Assembly: GCF_000735605.1 (NCBI RefSeq)
Contig: NZ_JPKG01000054.1
Location: 109,695-173,694, forward strand
DNA length: 64,000 bases
Reading direction: 5' to 3'
Source of the DNA: Allobosea sp. LC85
GTDB lineage: Bacteria > Pseudomonadota > Alphaproteobacteria > Rhizobiales > Beijerinckiaceae
Made by a program: the position numbers and the translations under genes. The notes beneath the pieces were generated by a model. The model saw only the letters and a list, made by a program, of their open reading frames with translations, ran no database searches and was not told where the DNA came from. Shown in pieces: positions 62,616-64,000 of the stretch (positions are counted from its first letter, which is position 1; every line of letters starts with the position of its first letter).

Positions 62616-63509
62616 ATGGCGCAGCCGAACTTCAACGACCTTGCCGCCTTCGCCATGGTGGCGCGGGAGCGCAGCTTCACCAAGGCCGGGGCCAAGCTGG
62701 GTGTCTCGCAATCGGCGCTGAGCCAGACGATCAAGGCGCTCGAGGAACGGCTGAAGCTGCGCCTGCTGACCCGCACGACGCGGAGTGTCGCGCCGACCGA
62801 AGCGGGTAAGCGGCTGCTGGAGACGGTCGGTCCGCGCTTCGAGGAGATCGAGGCGGAGATCGCAGCGCTCGGCGAGTTGCGGGGCAAACCTGCCGGAACG
62901 GTCCGCATCACGGCCGGCGAACACGCGGCGGTCGCCATGCTGCAGCCGGCCCTGCGCAAATTCCTGCCGGATCATCCCGACATCACGGTCGAGATCATCG
63001 TCGATTACGGCCTGGTCGATATCGTGGCCGCTGGTTACGACGCGGGCGTGCGCCTCGGCGAGCAACTGGCGAAGGACATGATCGCGGTTCGCATCGGCCC
63101 GGAGATGCGCATGGCCGTGATCGGCTCGCCGGACTACTTTGATCGCTACGGCGTTCCCGAAACCCCTCAGGACCTGACCTCCCATAATTGCATTGCGTCG
63201 CGTCTGCCGACCTATGGCGGGCTCTTCGCCTGGGGGCTGGAAAAGGACGGTCGCGAGGTCAAGGTCCGTGGCGAGGGGCAGCTCGTGTTCAACAGCCTCG
63301 CCATGCGGCTGAACTCGGCGCTGGACGGGTTGGGGCTCGCCTATCTACCGGAGGATCAGGCCATCCCGCATATCCGGGACGGGCGTCTCATGCGCGTGCT
63401 GGAGGATTGGTGCCCGCCATTCCCCGGCTATCACCTCTATTATCCGAGCCGCCGGCATGTCTCGCCGGCCCTGGCCGTGCTGATTGATGTGCTGCGATAT
63501 CGGGGCTGA
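62616..63509 (+). CDS. LysR-family transcriptional regulator
   Basis: 297 residues. DNA-binding domain: FNDLAAFAMVARERSFTKAG, LGVSQSALSQTIKALEERLK, LLTRTTRSVAPTEAG; effector domain: GTVRITAGEHAAVAMLQPAL, and the ending YHLYYPSRRHVSPALAVLID. This opening is the common subgroup related to small regulators of oxidoreductase genes. No intact divergent target is in the window: upstream lies a membrane-protein fragment and orphan operators. The start is fixed by the ATG at 62616. Confidence 0.93.
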   Translation: MAQPNFNDLAAFAMVARERSFTKAGAKLGVSQSALSQTIKALEERLKLRLLTRTTRSVAPTEAGKRLLETVGPRFEEIEAEIAALGELRGKPAGTVRITAGEHAAVAMLQPALRKFLPDHPDITVEIIVDYGLVDIVAAGYDAGVRLGEQLAKDMIAVRIGPEMRMAVIGSPDYFDRYGVPETPQDLTSHNCIASRLPTYGGLFAWGLEKDGREVKVRGEGQLVFNSLAMRLNSALDGLGLAYLPEDQAIPHIRDGRLMRVLEDWCPPFPGYHLYYPSRRHVSPALAVLIDVLRYRG

Positions 63510-63683
63510 TCGTCCCTCTCCAGACAAAGGCATCGCAGCGACTTTGGCGCTCGTACTGGTGCCGGTTCGCAAGCCATGATCGACTGCGTAACACTCGCTG
63601 GCCCGGGCGGAGGACACTGACATGGGGCCACATGACAGACTCTCACGTTATGATCTCTGGGAGCCTGAGAGGCGGAGGACGAC

Positions 63684-63896
63684 GTGTCAGTTTTCAGGGA
63701 GAGCGTGACCTCGTTGCCAATCTTCCGATACATGCGACAACTTGGGCTCAATTATTCGCGGAGGCAAAAGACAGCCGATCTCGCTGATGTCGAGATCGCT
63801 CTGGTTCACGCAGAACGAACGGGTTTCAGGCTAGCCATGATCGGTCGTAGCTGCGCCCTGATTGCGATCGCGCTCTTTTATACCAAGTCTCGTTGA
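63684..63896 (+). pseudogene. N-terminal fragment of a membrane protein cut by an insertion element
   Basis: A GTG at 63684 follows GGAGG. The product begins SVFRESVTSLPIFRYMRQLG and continues LADVEIALVHAERTGFRLAM, IGRSCALIAIALF, which looks like a soluble lead followed by the start of a membrane helix, as in N-termini of some membrane-bound adenylate/guanylate cyclases (tentative). The last residues YTKSR are read from the apparent end of the IS630-type element starting near 63880. So the gene is probably interrupted, and its remainder would lie beyond the window. Confidence 0.5.
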
Positions 63897-64000
63897 TCAG
63901 AACCGATAGGCCCAGTCACGGATGCCGATGGACATAATGCGCCATGGCTGGTCGATGAGCTTGTTCCAGGCGTAGCAGCAGTGATCGACGATATCCTCGT
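63880..64000. mobile_element. IS630-type insertion sequence, one end only
   Basis: Its apparent edge is TATACCAAGTCTCG at about 63879-63892, beginning at a TA, the target used by IS630/Tc1-type elements. The minus strand inside carries the C-terminal end of a transposase up to the right window edge. The other end of the element and its matching inverted repeat are outside the window, so the boundary is inferred. Confidence 0.6.
63897..64000 (-). CDS. IS630-family transposase, C-terminal end (partial)
   Basis: Reading the minus strand from the right edge gives EDIVDHCCYAWNKLIDQPWR and IMSIGIRDWAYRF followed by a stop at 63899-63897. The DHCC-AWN-L...PW-I-SIG-RDWA pattern is the usual C-terminus of a widespread IS630-type transposase. 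The DDE catalytic domain lies outside the window, so whether it is intact cannot be said. Confidence 0.7.
   Translation of the reverse strand, partial: EDIVDHCCYAWNKLIDQPWRIMSIGIRDWAYRF

Overview
The window is GC-rich, densely packed DNA with frequent 4-base ATGA/GTGA gene overlaps. It carries many Dpp/Opp-type ABC importers, LysR regulators, amino-acid-type FAD oxidases, a phasin and dispersed palindromic repeats. This suits a soil or plant-associated alphaproteobacterium of the Hyphomicrobiales, perhaps Bosea-like. The genus is my inference; there is no rRNA or other marker gene here. I saw no tRNA, rRNA or CRISPR array.

Region 1 (1-12.9 kb): a CoA-transferase and a molybdopterin oxidoreductase are divergent from a LysR gene. 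Downstream follow a cytoplasmic gamma-glutamyltransferase, a substrate-binding protein (SBP), two permeases, a double ATPase and an FAD oxidase. The same 16-bp element stands before the oxidoreductase and before the gamma-glutamyltransferase, so the two blocks probably form one regulon. Region 2 (13.0-22.0 kb, minus strand): SBP, permease, a permease-ATPase fusion, a second ATPase, an FAD oxidase and an aspartoacylase-like amidohydrolase, divergent from a LysR gene. Region 3 (22.1-32.5 kb): LysR, two permeases, two ATPases, an FAD oxidase, an SBP, an opine-dehydrogenase-like enzyme and a second, closely similar FAD oxidase. The SBP here appears to be circularly permuted: its C-terminal block precedes its N-terminal block. 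The gene content suggests import and processing of opine-like N-substituted amino acids.

Region 4 (32.5-50.8 kb) is a mosaic: panB, small hypothetical genes, a phasin, exported MsrA and MsrB, a HigA antitoxin with a broken toxin, an SDR/LysR pair, UdgX, a cluster of small stress-type genes, and a sulfatase with its formylglycine-generating enzyme. Remnants of an AraC regulator, an aldehyde dehydrogenase and an ABC-F ATPase lie among them.

Region 5 (50.9-60.3 kb): an enolase-superfamily enzyme and its GntR regulator are divergent from an aspartoacylase-like hydrolase, SBP, two permeases, an M81 peptidase and a second enolase-superfamily enzyme. A nested palindrome lies between the two arms. 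This importer has no ATPase gene of its own. Region 6 (60.3-64 kb) looks like mobile-element debris: a frameshifted serine recombinase, an unrecognised 452-residue protein, three evenly spaced operator-like palindromes with no gene behind them, a membrane-protein fragment, a LysR gene, and an IS630-type element that cuts a small membrane protein at the right edge.

Across the window three families of palindromic intergenic repeats recur (A: 3 copies; B: 2 loci; C: 2 copies). Three of the four SBP genes are followed inside their operon by a strong hairpin.
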